Below are positions 11,077-19,950 of a stretch of DNA of 64,000 nt, piece by piece. Where the stretch lies: NCBI GenBank assembly GCA_017744365.1, contig JAGIBL010000007.1:100363-164362 (forward strand), in the 5' to 3' direction. Source of the stretch: Nocardioidaceae bacterium. GTDB taxonomy: Bacteria; Actinomycetota; Actinomycetes; Propionibacteriales; Nocardioidaceae. Within the stretch, counting starts at the first letter, position 1. Every line of letters begins with the position of its first letter. Both the position numbers and the translations under genes were made by a program. Below the pieces are notes generated by a model. The model did not search any database, had not been told where the DNA came from, and saw only the letters and a program-made list of their open reading frames with translations.

Positions 11077-12495
11077 ATGAGCGAGCGGCTGCGCGACACC
11101 GACCTGGCCCTGCTGGCGGCGGAGACCTCGCGCACCCCGGCCCACAACGCGACGCTGGAGATCTTCGAGCCGGGCGAGTCCGGCTTCGACTACGAGGCCC
11201 TGATCGCGCACATCGAGGACCGGATCACCTTCGTGCCCCGCTACCGGCAGGCCGTGCGCTCGGTGCCCGGCCGGCTGGCGAATCCGGTCTGGGTCGACGA
11301 CCCCGACTTCGACGTGACCTACCACGTACGACGGTCCGCGCTGCCGCGCCCGGGCACGATCGACCAGCTGCGCGACCTGACCGCGCGGATCCTCTCGCGG
11401 CCGCTGGACCCGAGCCGGCCGCTGTGGGAGATCTACTTCGTCGAGGGCATCGAGGGCGGCCGTGTCGCGGTGCTGTCCAAGTCGCACCAGATCCTCGTCG
11501 ACGGGATCGCGACCGTCGACCTCGGCCAGGTGCTCCTCGACGTCGACCCCGGCCCGCGGCACCTGGTCCACGAGGACTGGCGTCCCGAGGCCGAGCCGTC
11601 CCCGGCCGCCCTGGTGCTCGACGCGCTCGCCGAGAACGCCCGCAGCCCGGTCAAGACCGCCGGCCTGACCGCGCGCACCGTCGGCCGCACCCTGGGCTCG
11701 GCGTTCGACCGGCTCGGCGAGGTGGCCGGGGCGCTCTCGGCCCGGCGCCCGGCCGGCGACAGCCCGTTCACCACCGAGGCCTCCGAGCAGCGCCGTGTGG
11801 TGCTGGTGCGCACCGCGCTCAAGGACTACCGCAAGGTCCGCCGGATGCACGGCGGCACCGTCAACGACGTCATCCTGGCCACGCTGACCGGCGCGCTCCG
11901 GGCCTGGCTGATGACCCGGGCGGAGTCGGTGGACAGCCGCCGGCTCAAGGCGCTGGTGCCGATGAGTGTCATCGACGAGGACCTGGAGCCGACGTCACTG
12001 GGCTCGCAGGTGATCGGGCACCGGGTCAGCCTGCCGATCGGCGAGCCCTCGCCGGTGGTGCGGCTGCATCAGGTCTCCTACGCGCTGAAGGCGCACAGCG
12101 AGACGGGCCGGGCGGTTGCCGCGGACCGGATCGCCGGCGTCGCCGGGTTCGCCCCGACCACCTTCCACGCGCTCGGTTCCCGGGTCGCGGTCGAGGAGTC
12201 CCAGGGGGTGCAGCTGGTGGTCACCAACGTGCCCGGCCCGCAGTTCCCGATGTACCTGTCGGGCGCCGAGATGGTGGAGACCTACCCGGTGCCGCCGCTG
12301 CTCAAGGGGTTCTCGATGGCCATCGGCGTCACGTCGTACGACGGGGGTGTCTACTACGGGATCACCGCCGACCGGGACGCGCTGCCGGACATCGACGTGC
12401 TCGGCCAGTGCGTGAAGGAGGCGCTCGACGAGCTGGTCGACTCCTCCAGCGACACCCGGCCACGGGCGCCGCGGGGCCGGAGGCGGGACTCGTGA
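11077..12495 (+). CDS. WS/DGAT-family acyltransferase with altered HHxxxDG motif
   Basis: 472-aa member of the wax ester synthase/diacylglycerol acyltransferase family (mycobacterial Tgs-like), which makes triacylglycerol or wax esters from acyl-CoA. Family blocks are present: SRPLWEIYFVEG at about 110-121 and TVNDVILATLTGALR at about 262. The catalytic HHxxxDG motif reads HQILVDG at residues 137-143, so the second His is Gln. That change could abolish or alter activity. The ATG at 11077 follows GGAGGAGAG. The downstream DUF6912-like gene overlaps by 4 nt (GTGA). Tgs3-like genes also lie near secA1 in mycobacteria. Confidence 0.85.
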   Translation: MSERLRDTDLALLAAETSRTPAHNATLEIFEPGESGFDYEALIAHIEDRITFVPRYRQAVRSVPGRLANPVWVDDPDFDVTYHVRRSALPRPGTIDQLRDLTARILSRPLDPSRPLWEIYFVEGIEGGRVAVLSKSHQILVDGIATVDLGQVLLDVDPGPRHLVHEDWRPEAEPSPAALVLDALAENARSPVKTAGLTARTVGRTLGSAFDRLGEVAGALSARRPAGDSPFTTEASEQRRVVLVRTALKDYRKVRRMHGGTVNDVILATLTGALRAWLMTRAESVDSRRLKALVPMSVIDEDLEPTSLGSQVIGHRVSLPIGEPSPVVRLHQVSYALKAHSETGRAVAADRIAGVAGFAPTTFHALGSRVAVEESQGVQLVVTNVPGPQFPMYLSGAEMVETYPVPPLLKGFSMAIGVTSYDGGVYYGITADRDALPDIDVLGQCVKEALDELVDSSSDTRPRAPRGRRRDS

Positions 12496-12827
12496 GGGTC
12501 TACGTGCCGGCGACGCTGGGCCTGCTGGCCGACTACCGCGACCTGGGCTCGGTCCCGGCCGGCACCGAGCGACTGGTCGCCGCCGAGGAGACCGAGGACG
12601 CCGAGTACGACGCCCTGGTGGTCGCCGCGGAGGCCTCCGCCGCGCTGCTGCCCGGGCGCGGGCGCCGGGTCGTCGTGGTGGCCGAGGTCGCCGACCCGGA
12701 CGCGGCCTTCGGGCTGGACCGGGTGCGGGCGGTGCACGCGGACACCGAGGACGTCGACCCGGCCCAGGACGACCTGCCCGAGCTGGGCTGGTTCGCCACC
12801 CAGGAGATCGCCGACCTGCTCCGCTGA
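12492..12827 (+). CDS. DUF6912-like small protein
   Basis: 111-aa soluble protein beginning MRVYVPATLGLLADYRDLGSVPAG and ending LPELGWFATQEIADLLR. The sequence suggests an alpha/beta fold with alternating hydrophobic strands (ALVVAAEASAALL, RRVVVVAEVAD). Its GTG overlaps the stop of the acyltransferase gene in a GTGA, implying translational coupling. It resembles a family widespread in Nocardioides and Streptomyces (I recall it as DUF6912). No function is known and no catalytic motif is visible. Confidence 0.7.
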   Translation: MRVYVPATLGLLADYRDLGSVPAGTERLVAAEETEDAEYDALVVAAEASAALLPGRGRRVVVVAEVADPDAAFGLDRVRAVHADTEDVDPAQDDLPELGWFATQEIADLLR

Positions 12828-12829
12828 GC

Positions 12830-12835
12830 GACAAT
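12830..12835 (+). promoter_or_regulatory. -10 element before the 49-aa membrane peptide gene
   Basis: GACAAT lies exactly 6 nt before the GTG at 12842, with no ribosome binding site, matching the leaderless layout seen elsewhere in the window. Confidence 0.4.
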
Positions 12836-12841
12836 GGGCCG

Positions 12842-12991
12842 GTGAACCCGGCCGTCCTCCCGCTGCACCTCGGTGGCCTGCACCCCTACGAGCAGCTGAT
12901 GGTGATCCTGCTCGCCTTCGGGCCCCTGCTCCTTCTCGCCGTCACCGTCTGGGTCGCCCGCAAGCGCGACCAGGAGGACGACGTTGAGTAG
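12842..12991 (+). CDS. Small single-pass membrane protein, 49 aa
   Basis: The frame GTG(12842)-TAG(12991) encodes MNPAVLPLHLGGLHPYEQLM, then a hydrophobic helix (about residues 20-38, VILLAFGPLLLLAVTVWVA) and a charged tail RKRDQEDDVE. Positive charges after the helix suggest a cytoplasmic C-terminus. Support comes from codon use like its neighbours, the GACAAT hexamer 6 nt before the start, and the stop lying inside a large hairpin. Similar tiny membrane proteins occur beside this cluster in actinobacteria. Function is unknown. Confidence 0.6.
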   Translation: MNPAVLPLHLGGLHPYEQLMVILLAFGPLLLLAVTVWVARKRDQEDDVE

Positions 12992-13047
12992 TCAGTTCGT
13001 CCCCATCGAGTGGTACCACTCAACGGGGACGAACTGACTACTCAACG
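12982..13047. repeat. Very long perfect inverted repeat, probable bidirectional terminator
   Basis: Arms of 23 bp (12982-13004 and 13025-13047) are perfectly complementary, beginning CGTTGAGTAGTCAGTTCG on either strand. The 20-nt loop contains a second perfect 14-bp palindrome, GAGTGGTACCACTC (13008-13021). The stop codons of both convergent neighbours lie in the arms: TAG at 12989-12991 for the small membrane protein and TGA at 13042-13044 for the DUF2505 gene. It is much longer and less GC-rich than the other terminators here. Confidence 0.85.
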
Positions 13048-13530
13048 AGAGGCGAGCCAGTCCCGGCCCACCTTGTTCTCGGCCCGGAGCGCCTTGGTGA
13101 GCATCTCGCCGATGAAGCCCTCGATCTTGCCGCCGACCAGCGGGATGGAGACCTTCACGTCGACCTCGACGAGCTCGGTGGTGCCGGTGGCGTCGCCGGT
13201 CAGGTTGACGGTGCCGTTCATGTCGCCGGGCTTGCCCGGGATGGTCACGGTCAGGTCGGCGGAGGTGGGGGAGTGCCAGGTCTCCTCCTGGACGATGTTG
13301 ATCTCCTCGCCGACGAACTTCCGCGCGAACGAGGGCACCTCGGTGGCGGGGCGGTACTGGTCGACCTTGACCGCCATCCCGTCGCCGTTCGGCGTGATCG
13401 TGATCGTGCGCCGCGGGAACCGCTGGAACTCGCAGACCTGCTCGCGGAAGTCCGGCGTGGCCAGCATCGCGTAGACCTGCTCGGGGGTGGCGCCGTCGTA
13501 GCGCATCTCGTAGCGAACCTTCTTGCCCAT
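13042..13530 (-). CDS. DUF2505 family protein (second of a tandem pair)
   Basis: 162-aa protein starting MGKKVRYEMRYDGATPEQVY. It has the START/polyketide-cyclase-like character of DUF2505: an N-terminal strand followed by TPEQVYAMLATPDFREQVCE, then beta strands and a long C-terminal helix (GGKIEGFIGEMLTKALRAE). Such folds often bind hydrophobic ligands. Its ATG overlaps the TGA of the upstream paralogue by one base (TGATG), so translation is probably coupled. Its stop lies in the large hairpin. The ligand is unknown. Confidence 0.85.
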   Translation of the reverse strand: MGKKVRYEMRYDGATPEQVYAMLATPDFREQVCEFQRFPRRTITITPNGDGMAVKVDQYRPATEVPSFARKFVGEEINIVQEETWHSPTSADLTVTIPGKPGDMNGTVNLTGDATGTTELVEVDVKVSIPLVGGKIEGFIGEMLTKALRAENKVGRDWLASR

Positions 13531-14009
13531 CAGCGCTCTCCCGCCAGCCACGCAGAGCCCACGCCCTGCTCCTTGTCGTACCCCTCGCCGGTCAGCTCGA
13601 CGACCAGCTTCTCCAGCTTGCCGCCGATCAGCGGCACGCTCGCCTTCACGTCCAGGTCGTAGACCAGCACCGACCCGTCGCCGCTCGCGGTGAGCGTAGC
13701 GGTGCCGGCGATGGAGGTCGGCTTCCCTGGGGTCTCCACCACGTACGACGCCTGCAGGCCGCGCCAGACCTGGGTGGTGATCGCCCGGGTCGAGTCGCCG
13801 ACGAACTTCTTCGCGAACGACGGCACCCCGACCACCCGCTGCTGCTGGTCGACCACGACCGTGGTCGCCTCGCCCTCGGTGCTCACCGTGGCGGTGCTGG
13901 AGATCGCTCCGGTGGCCTCGGCGACCTTGTCCCAGAAGCCGGGGTTGGTCAGCATCGCGAGCACGTCGGCGGGAGGGGCGGCGTAGCGGAGCTCGTGGTG
14001 GAGTTTCAT
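13530..14009 (-). CDS. DUF2505 family protein (first of a tandem pair)
   Basis: 159-aa paralogue of the following gene. Both share the pattern LHHELRYAAPPADVLAMLTN at the start, a VPSFAKKFVG block in the middle and GGKLEKLVVELTGEGYDKEQ near the end, so the pair arose by duplication. The ATG at 14009 is preferred for its family-like N-terminus; ATG 14018 is possible. Neither has a clear ribosome binding site. The divergent kynA promoter lies directly upstream, so a shared control region of under 50 bp serves both directions. Confidence 0.85.
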   Translation of the reverse strand: MKLHHELRYAAPPADVLAMLTNPGFWDKVAEATGAISSTATVSTEGEATTVVVDQQQRVVGVPSFAKKFVGDSTRAITTQVWRGLQASYVVETPGKPTSIAGTATLTASGDGSVLVYDLDVKASVPLIGGKLEKLVVELTGEGYDKEQGVGSAWLAGER

Positions 14010-14044
14010 GCCGCACATGATGCTGGCTGACGCGTGCGCCCGCA

Positions 14045-14050
14045 TAGGTT
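14045..14050 (+). promoter_or_regulatory. -10 element for leaderless kynA
   Basis: TAGGTT ends 6 nt before the kynA ATG. The identical hexamer at the same distance precedes the amidase gene at 19951. Confidence 0.5.
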
Positions 14051-14056
14051 GTGTCC

Positions 14057-14884
14057 ATGACCACCGACGTACCCGACGAGTCCTTCGTGCGCTTCGGCGA
14101 GGACGGCGCGCTGCTGACCTACGGCAGCTACCTGCGCCTGGCCGACCTGCTGGACGCCCAGCACCTGGAGTCGGACCCGCCGGCGCACGACGAGCTGCTG
14201 TTCATCACCATCCACCAGGTCTACGAGCTCTGGTTCCAGCAGCTGCTCTTCGAGGCCGAGACGGTCCGCGACGCCCTGGTCGCCACCGAGGCCGCCAGCG
14301 GGGGCCGCGACCTGTGGTTCTGCCGGCACCTGCTCAACCGGATGCACGTGATCGAGCGGACCCTGGTCCAGCAGGTCGACGTGCTGGAGACGATGACGCC
14401 GCAGGACTTCCTCGAGTTCCGGCAGCGGCTGGCTCCGGCCAGCGGGTTCCAGTCGGTGCAGTTCCGCGAGCTGGAGTTCCTCTCCGGCGCCAAGGACCCC
14501 GGGTACGTGCACCGCTTCAAGGGGCTGACCGAGGCCGAGCAGGCACGCCTGGCCCGCCGGCTGGCCGAGCCGTCGCTGTGGGACGGGTTCGTGCACGTGC
14601 TCGGCGAGGCCGGCCTGGACACCTCCTCGGACGAGGCGGTCACCGCGTCGCTGCGCACCGTGGCGCACCAGCGCTCGTCGTACGCGGACCTGTGGGGCCT
14701 GGCCGAGGCGCTGCTGCAGCACGACGAGCTGGCCGCCGCCTGGCGGGCCCGGCACGTCGTCATGGTCGAGCGCATGATCGGCGCGAAGACCGGCACCGGC
14801 GGGTCCTCGGGCGCCGGGTACCTGCGCAGCCGGCTGGACCTGAAGTACTACCCGCTCCTCTGGGAGCTGCGCTCGGCCCTCTGA
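14057..14884 (+). CDS. kynA: Tryptophan 2,3-dioxygenase
   Basis: Heme enzyme that opens the indole ring of L-tryptophan to N-formylkynurenine, the first step of the kynurenine pathway. At 275 aa it has bacterial length. Signature blocks include LTYGSYLRLADLLDAQ, FITIHQVYELWFQQLLFE (with the distal His) and ASGFQSVQFRELEF; the proximal heme His is probably in the C-terminal ARHVVMVERMIG segment. The ATG at 14057 is favoured over GTG 14051 because the TAGGTT hexamer puts the transcript start at this ATG. No other kynurenine pathway gene lies nearby. Confidence 0.95.
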   Translation: MTTDVPDESFVRFGEDGALLTYGSYLRLADLLDAQHLESDPPAHDELLFITIHQVYELWFQQLLFEAETVRDALVATEAASGGRDLWFCRHLLNRMHVIERTLVQQVDVLETMTPQDFLEFRQRLAPASGFQSVQFRELEFLSGAKDPGYVHRFKGLTEAEQARLARRLAEPSLWDGFVHVLGEAGLDTSSDEAVTASLRTVAHQRSSYADLWGLAEALLQHDELAAAWRARHVVMVERMIGAKTGTGGSSGAGYLRSRLDLKYYPLLWELRSAL

Positions 14885-14933
14885 GGACCGGCGGTCGATC
14901 TCGTATCCGAGAGCAGACCCGGCGCGTCCGTTG

Positions 14934-14963
14934 TTGTGACCGGACCGCCCGGGGTCCTAGCGT
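14934..14963 (+). promoter_or_regulatory. Promoter upstream of the large glutamate dehydrogenase
   Basis: TTGTGA (14934-14939), an 18-nt spacer and TAGCGT (14958-14963) form a reasonable vegetative promoter, leaving about 45 nt of leader before the start. Confidence 0.4.
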
Positions 14964-15017
14964 GGGAGCGGCGGCACAACGGCGTGCCCCGACGACACGA
15001 TGAAGGTGGAACGACGG

Positions 15018-18000
15018 GTGGGAACGACCCTCGACGATGACAAGTCCGAGCTGATCGCAAGGCTCTGCGAGTACGCGGAGAAGCATCCCCCCGCAGGCCT
15101 CAACGGCCTCTCCCTGGAGACGTTGCTCCGGGCCTACTACCGGCACGCGGCGGCCGAGGACCTGCTCGCCCGCAACGAGGTCGACCTGTACGGCGCCGTC
15201 GCGCACCAGCTGCGCGCGGGGGCGGAGCGGCCGCAGGGCACCGCGACCGTGAAGATCTACACCCCGACCGTGCCCGTGGAGGGCTGGTCGGCCGCCGGGC
15301 ACACCGTGGTCGAGGTGGTCACCGACGACATGCCCTTCCTGGTCGACTCGGTGACGATGGCGCTGGACCAGGCCGGGCACGGCGTGCACCTGGTCATCCA
15401 CCCCCAGCTGGTGGTCCGCCGCGACGTGGCCGGGCACCTGCAGGACGTGCTCGACGGCGACGCCGGTCTCCTCGGCTCCCGCGCCGACCTCTCCGAGCAC
15501 GACCTGGGCCGCGAGTCCTGGATGCACCTCGAGATCGACCGCCTCCCCGACGAGGAGGCGCCGGCGCTCAAGGCGCGCCTGGAGAAGGTGCTCACCGACG
15601 TACGCGAGGCCGTCGAGGACTGGCAGAAGATGCACGAGCGGCTCGACTCGCTCGTCGAGGACCTGACCACGAACCCGCCGCCGCTCGACCAGGACGAGGT
15701 CGCCCAGGGCACCGCGTTCCTGCGCTGGCTCGGCGACGACCATTTCACCTTCCTGGGCTACCGCGAGTACGAGCTGGTCCGGCACGGCGACAACGAGGAG
15801 CTCGTCGCGGTGCCCGGCACCGGCTACGGCATCCTCCGCTCGGACCCGACCGCGGCCGGGATCCTGCCGCCGCTGGTGGCCGCGAAGGCGCGCGAGAAGA
15901 CGCTGCTGGTGCTGGCCAAGGCGAACTCCAAGGCGACGGTGCACCGGCCGGTGCACCTGGACTACGTCGGCGTGAAGAAGTTCGACGCGAACGGTGAGGT
16001 GGTCGGCGAGCGCCGCTTCCTGGGGCTGTTCTCCTCGGCGGCCTACACCGAGTCGGTCACCCGGATCCCGCTGGCCCGGGAGAAGGCCCGCGAGGTGATC
16101 GCGCGCGCCGGGTTCGAGCCGCTGAGCCACGCCGGCAAGGCGATGCTCGACGTGCTGGAGACCTACCCGCGCGACGAGCTGTTCCAGACCTCGGTCGACG
16201 AGCTGGTGCCGATCGCCACCACGGTGATGCACACGCGGGAGCGGCGCGCGCTCAAGCTGTTCGTGCGCCGCGACGTCTACGGCCGGTACTGGTCGGTGCT
16301 CGTCTACCTGCCCCGGGACCGCTACAACACCGCGGTCCGGGAGCGGATCGCCTCCATCCTCACCAGCCAGCTGCACGGCGAGTCGCTGGAGTGGACCGCG
16401 CACGTGGGCGACTCGTTCGCGGCCCGGCTGCACTTCGTGATCCGCCCGCCGCTGGGCACCGTCGCCGGGGACGTGGACGTCGCCGACCTGGAGCGCCGCT
16501 GCGCCGAGGCGGCCCGGTCCTGGCGCGACGACTTCTCCGCCGCGGTGGTCACCGAGCACGGCGAGGAGAACGGCACCCGGCTCGCGCGGCGCTACGCGGC
16601 GAGCTTCCCGGAGGCCTACAAGGAGGACTACCCGCCGCGCACCGGCGCCGCCGACGTCGGGCGCCTGGAGGAGCTGACGGGGGAGCAGGGCATCGGGCTC
16701 TCGCTCTACGAGGAGGTCGGCGCCGGACCTGGGCAGGCACGGCTGAAGATCTACCGGGTCGGGGCGCCGCTCTCGCTCTCGCAGGTGCTGCCGGTGCTGA
16801 CCGCGATGGGCACGGAGGTCGTCGACGAGCGGCCCTACGAGCTCGAGGGCCTGGCGCGGCCGTCGTACATCTACGACTTCGGTCTGCGCTACCCGGGCGG
16901 GCTGCCGGACAAGGCGCGCGAGCTGTTCCAGGACACCGTGCTGGCCGTCTGGGACGGGCGCAACGAGACCGACCGCTTCAACGCGCTCGTGCTCGCCGTC
17001 GGGATCAGCTGGCGCCAGGCGCTGATGCTGCGCGCGTACGCCAAGCACATGCAGCAGGGTGGCACCGCGTTCTCGCAGTCCTCGATCGAGGACGCGCTGC
17101 GGATCAACGTGGACATCACCCGGCTGCTGGTGCAGCTGTTCGAGGCTCGCTTCGACCCCGCCGGGAATCAGCACGGCGGTGACCTGGGCGCGAACAACGA
17201 GTCCCGCCAGGCGCTCTGCGCCGATCTGCAGGATCGCATCCTGCGGTCCCTGGAGGAGGTCACCAGCCTCGACCACGACCGCATCCTGCGCTCCTACCTG
17301 ACCTGGATCACCGCGACCCTGCGGACCAACTTCTTCCAGACCGACGCGTCCGGCCAGCAGCACCCGTACCTCTCCCTCAAGCTCGACCCGTCGTCGATCG
17401 CCGAGCTGCCCGAGCCGCGGCCGAAGTTCGAGATCTTCGTCTACTCCCCGCGGGTCGAGGGCGTGCACCTGCGCTTCGGCGCGGTCGCCCGCGGTGGCCT
17501 GCGCTGGTCGGACCGTCGCGACGACTTCCGCGCCGAGGTGCTCGGCCTGGTCAAGGCGCAGATGGTGAAGAACACCGTCATCGTGCCGGTCGGCGCGAAG
17601 GGCGGCTTCTACGCCAAGCAGCTGCCCGACCCGAGCGACCGGGACGCCTGGATGGCGGAGGGCGTGGCCTGCTACCAGACCTTCATCCGCGGCCTGCTCG
17701 ACATCACCGACAACTACGCCGACGGTCCCGAGGGACGCGTGGTGGTGCCGCCGCGCCAGGTGGTCCGCCACGACGGCGACGACCCCTACCTGGTGGTCGC
17801 GGCCGACAAGGGCACCGCGACGTTCTCCGACATCGCCAACGGCGTCTCGGCCGACTACGACTTCTGGCTCGGCGACGCGTTCGCCTCCGGCGGCTCGGTC
17901 GGCTACGACCACAAGGCGATGGGCATCACCGCGCGCGGCGCCTGGGTCTCCGTACGACGGCACTTCCGCGAGATGGGCATCGACTGCCAGACCGAGGACT

Positions 18001-19916
18001 TCACCTGCGTCGGGGTTGGGGACATGTCCGGCGACGTGTTCGGCAACGGCATGCTCTGCTCCGAGCACACCAAGCTGGTCGCGGCCTTCGACCACCGCGA
18101 CATCTTCCTCGACCCCGACCCCGATCCGGCCGTCTCGTACGCCGAGCGCAAGCGGCTCTTCGAGCTGCCCCGGTCGTCGTGGAAGGACTACGACGCCTCG
18201 CTCATCAGCGACGGCGGCGGGGTGTTCCCGCGCACCGCGAAGTCGATCCCGCTGAGCCCGCGGGTGCGCGAGGTGCTCGGCATCGAGGCGAGCGCACTCA
18301 CCCCGGCCGAGCTGATGCACGCGATCCTGCTGGCGCCGGTGGACCTGCTCTGGAACGGCGGCATCGGCACCTACGTGAAGGCGTCGGCCGAGTCGCACGT
18401 CGAGGCAGCCGACAAGTCCAACGACGCCATCCGGGTCGACGGCCGTGACCTGCGGGTGCGCTGCGTCGGTGAGGGCGGCAACCTGGGCTTCACCCAGCGC
18501 GGACGGATCGAGTACGCCCTGCAAGGGCGCGACGGTGAGGGCGGCCGGATCAACACCGACTTCATCGACAACTCCGCGGGCGTGGACACCTCCGACCACG
18601 AGGTGAACATCAAGATCCTGCTGGACCGCGTTGTCGCGGCCGGGGACCTGACCGGCAAGCAGCGCAACGAGCTGCTCGCCTCGATGACCGACGAGGTCGC
18701 CGACCTGGTCCTCGACGACAACTACGACCAGAACCTGGCCCTGGCCAACTCCGAGGCCCAGGCGCCGGCGCTGCTGCACGTGCACGAGGACTGGATGCGC
18801 ACCCTCGAGCGCCAGGGGCTGCTCAACCGCGAGCTGGAGGCGCTGCCGAGCCGTCGCGAGGTGGCGGGGCGGATCGAGCGCGGCGAAGGCCTGAGCGGTC
18901 CTGAGCTGGCGGTGCTGCTGTCGTACACCAAGATCGTCCTCGCCGACGCTCTGGTGGAGAGCACCATCGCGGAGGACCCGTTCCTGCGCGGCGACCTGTA
19001 CTCCTACTTCCCGACCCGGATGCGCCAGGACTACCGCGGCGCGATGGAGGAGCACCCGCTGCGCCGGGAGATCGTGGTCACCCAGCTGGTCAACCAGCTG
19101 GTCAACGGCGCCGGGACGACGTACTTCCACCGGCTCGCCGGCGAGACCGCGGCGCCGGCCGACCAGCTCACGCTGGCGCACTTCCTGTCCCGGGAGATCT
19201 TCGGCGCGGTCGCGCTCAACGAACAGATCGCGTCCTTCGACAACAAGATCCCGGCCGAGGTGCAGACCCGGATGCGGATCGAGGTGCGCACCCTGGTCGA
19301 GCGGGCCAGCCGCTGGCTGGTCAACAACCGCCGGCTGCCGCTGGACAGCGAGGCGATCGTCGGGGAGTTCGAGGTCACCGTCGAGCAGGTCACCACGGCG
19401 CTGCCCGACCTGATGAGCGGTGCCGAGCTCGAGGCGTTCACCAACCGCTGCGAGGCGCTCGTCGCCCAGGGCGTGCCGGCCGACCTGGCCGCCCGGGTCG
19501 CGGCCTGCCCGCCGGCGTACATGGTGCTCGGCATCGTGCAGACCGCCGGGCGCAGCGGCGCGGACCCGCTCGAGGTGGCCCGGGTGCACTTCGCCGTCGG
19601 CGAGCTGCTCGGCCTGCCCGGCCTGGTCGGTCGCATCCTGGCGCTGCCGCGGCGCGACCGCTGGCAGACGATGGCCCGGGCGGCGCTGCGCGACGACCTG
19701 CACAGCGTGCACGCCCAGCTCACCGGGCAGGTGCTCGCCGAGACCGAGGCCGAGGTGCCGGCCGAGCAGCGCGTCGGCTCGTGGCGGACCGCGCACGCCG
19801 ACGAGGTGGACCGCGCGGCGGCCACGTTCGCCGACATCATGACCGACGAGTCGGCCGACCTGGCGCGGATGTCGGTGGCACTGCGGGTGGTGCGTTCGCT
19901 GGTCGAGGTGCCCTAG
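15018..19916 (+). CDS. gdh: NAD-specific glutamate dehydrogenase, large (GDH-180) type
   Basis: 1632-aa enzyme of the large bacterial NAD-glutamate dehydrogenase family, which oxidatively deaminates glutamate to 2-oxoglutarate and ammonium. The long N-terminal part (about 1-700) is regulatory (ACT-like segments). The catalytic core lies near 800-1200, with ARGGLRWSDRRDDFRAEVLG and the nearby VKAQMVKN and VGAKGGFYAKQLPD blocks, and a nucleotide-binding region with VGVGDMSGDVFGNGML. The helical C-terminal domain runs to the end. I use GTG 15018 because AAGGTGG lies 8 nt upstream; ATG 15000 in the same frame adds six residues. The gene stands alone. Confidence 0.95.
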   Translation: MGTTLDDDKSELIARLCEYAEKHPPAGLNGLSLETLLRAYYRHAAAEDLLARNEVDLYGAVAHQLRAGAERPQGTATVKIYTPTVPVEGWSAAGHTVVEVVTDDMPFLVDSVTMALDQAGHGVHLVIHPQLVVRRDVAGHLQDVLDGDAGLLGSRADLSEHDLGRESWMHLEIDRLPDEEAPALKARLEKVLTDVREAVEDWQKMHERLDSLVEDLTTNPPPLDQDEVAQGTAFLRWLGDDHFTFLGYREYELVRHGDNEELVAVPGTGYGILRSDPTAAGILPPLVAAKAREKTLLVLAKANSKATVHRPVHLDYVGVKKFDANGEVVGERRFLGLFSSAAYTESVTRIPLAREKAREVIARAGFEPLSHAGKAMLDVLETYPRDELFQTSVDELVPIATTVMHTRERRALKLFVRRDVYGRYWSVLVYLPRDRYNTAVRERIASILTSQLHGESLEWTAHVGDSFAARLHFVIRPPLGTVAGDVDVADLERRCAEAARSWRDDFSAAVVTEHGEENGTRLARRYAASFPEAYKEDYPPRTGAADVGRLEELTGEQGIGLSLYEEVGAGPGQARLKIYRVGAPLSLSQVLPVLTAMGTEVVDERPYELEGLARPSYIYDFGLRYPGGLPDKARELFQDTVLAVWDGRNETDRFNALVLAVGISWRQALMLRAYAKHMQQGGTAFSQSSIEDALRINVDITRLLVQLFEARFDPAGNQHGGDLGANNESRQALCADLQDRILRSLEEVTSLDHDRILRSYLTWITATLRTNFFQTDASGQQHPYLSLKLDPSSIAELPEPRPKFEIFVYSPRVEGVHLRFGAVARGGLRWSDRRDDFRAEVLGLVKAQMVKNTVIVPVGAKGGFYAKQLPDPSDRDAWMAEGVACYQTFIRGLLDITDNYADGPEGRVVVPPRQVVRHDGDDPYLVVAADKGTATFSDIANGVSADYDFWLGDAFASGGSVGYDHKAMGITARGAWVSVRRHFREMGIDCQTEDFTCVGVGDMSGDVFGNGMLCSEHTKLVAAFDHRDIFLDPDPDPAVSYAERKRLFELPRSSWKDYDASLISDGGGVFPRTAKSIPLSPRVREVLGIEASALTPAELMHAILLAPVDLLWNGGIGTYVKASAESHVEAADKSNDAIRVDGRDLRVRCVGEGGNLGFTQRGRIEYALQGRDGEGGRINTDFIDNSAGVDTSDHEVNIKILLDRVVAAGDLTGKQRNELLASMTDEVADLVLDDNYDQNLALANSEAQAPALLHVHEDWMRTLERQGLLNRELEALPSRREVAGRIERGEGLSGPELAVLLSYTKIVLADALVESTIAEDPFLRGDLYSYFPTRMRQDYRGAMEEHPLRREIVVTQLVNQLVNGAGTTYFHRLAGETAAPADQLTLAHFLSREIFGAVALNEQIASFDNKIPAEVQTRMRIEVRTLVERASRWLVNNRRLPLDSEAIVGEFEVTVEQVTTALPDLMSGAELEAFTNRCEALVAQGVPADLAARVAACPPAYMVLGIVQTAGRSGADPLEVARVHFAVGELLGLPGLVGRILALPRRDRWQTMARAALRDDLHSVHAQLTGQVLAETEAEVPAEQRVGSWRTAHADEVDRAAATFADIMTDESADLARMSVALRVVRSLVEVP

Positions 19917-19938
19917 CGCCGACCCCGACTTCGGGCGA

Positions 19939-19944
19939 TAGGTT
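19939..19944 (+). promoter_or_regulatory. -10 element for a leaderless amidase mRNA
   Basis: TAGGTT lies 6 nt before the ATG at 19951, the same sequence and spacing as at kynA. Confidence 0.5.
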
Positions 19945-19950
19945 GCCGCC

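Noticed and set aside
13010..13474. Plus-strand frame starting inside the large hairpin
   Set aside because: Antisense to the DUF2505 gene, with no promoter or ribosome binding site; its start is within the inverted repeat loop.
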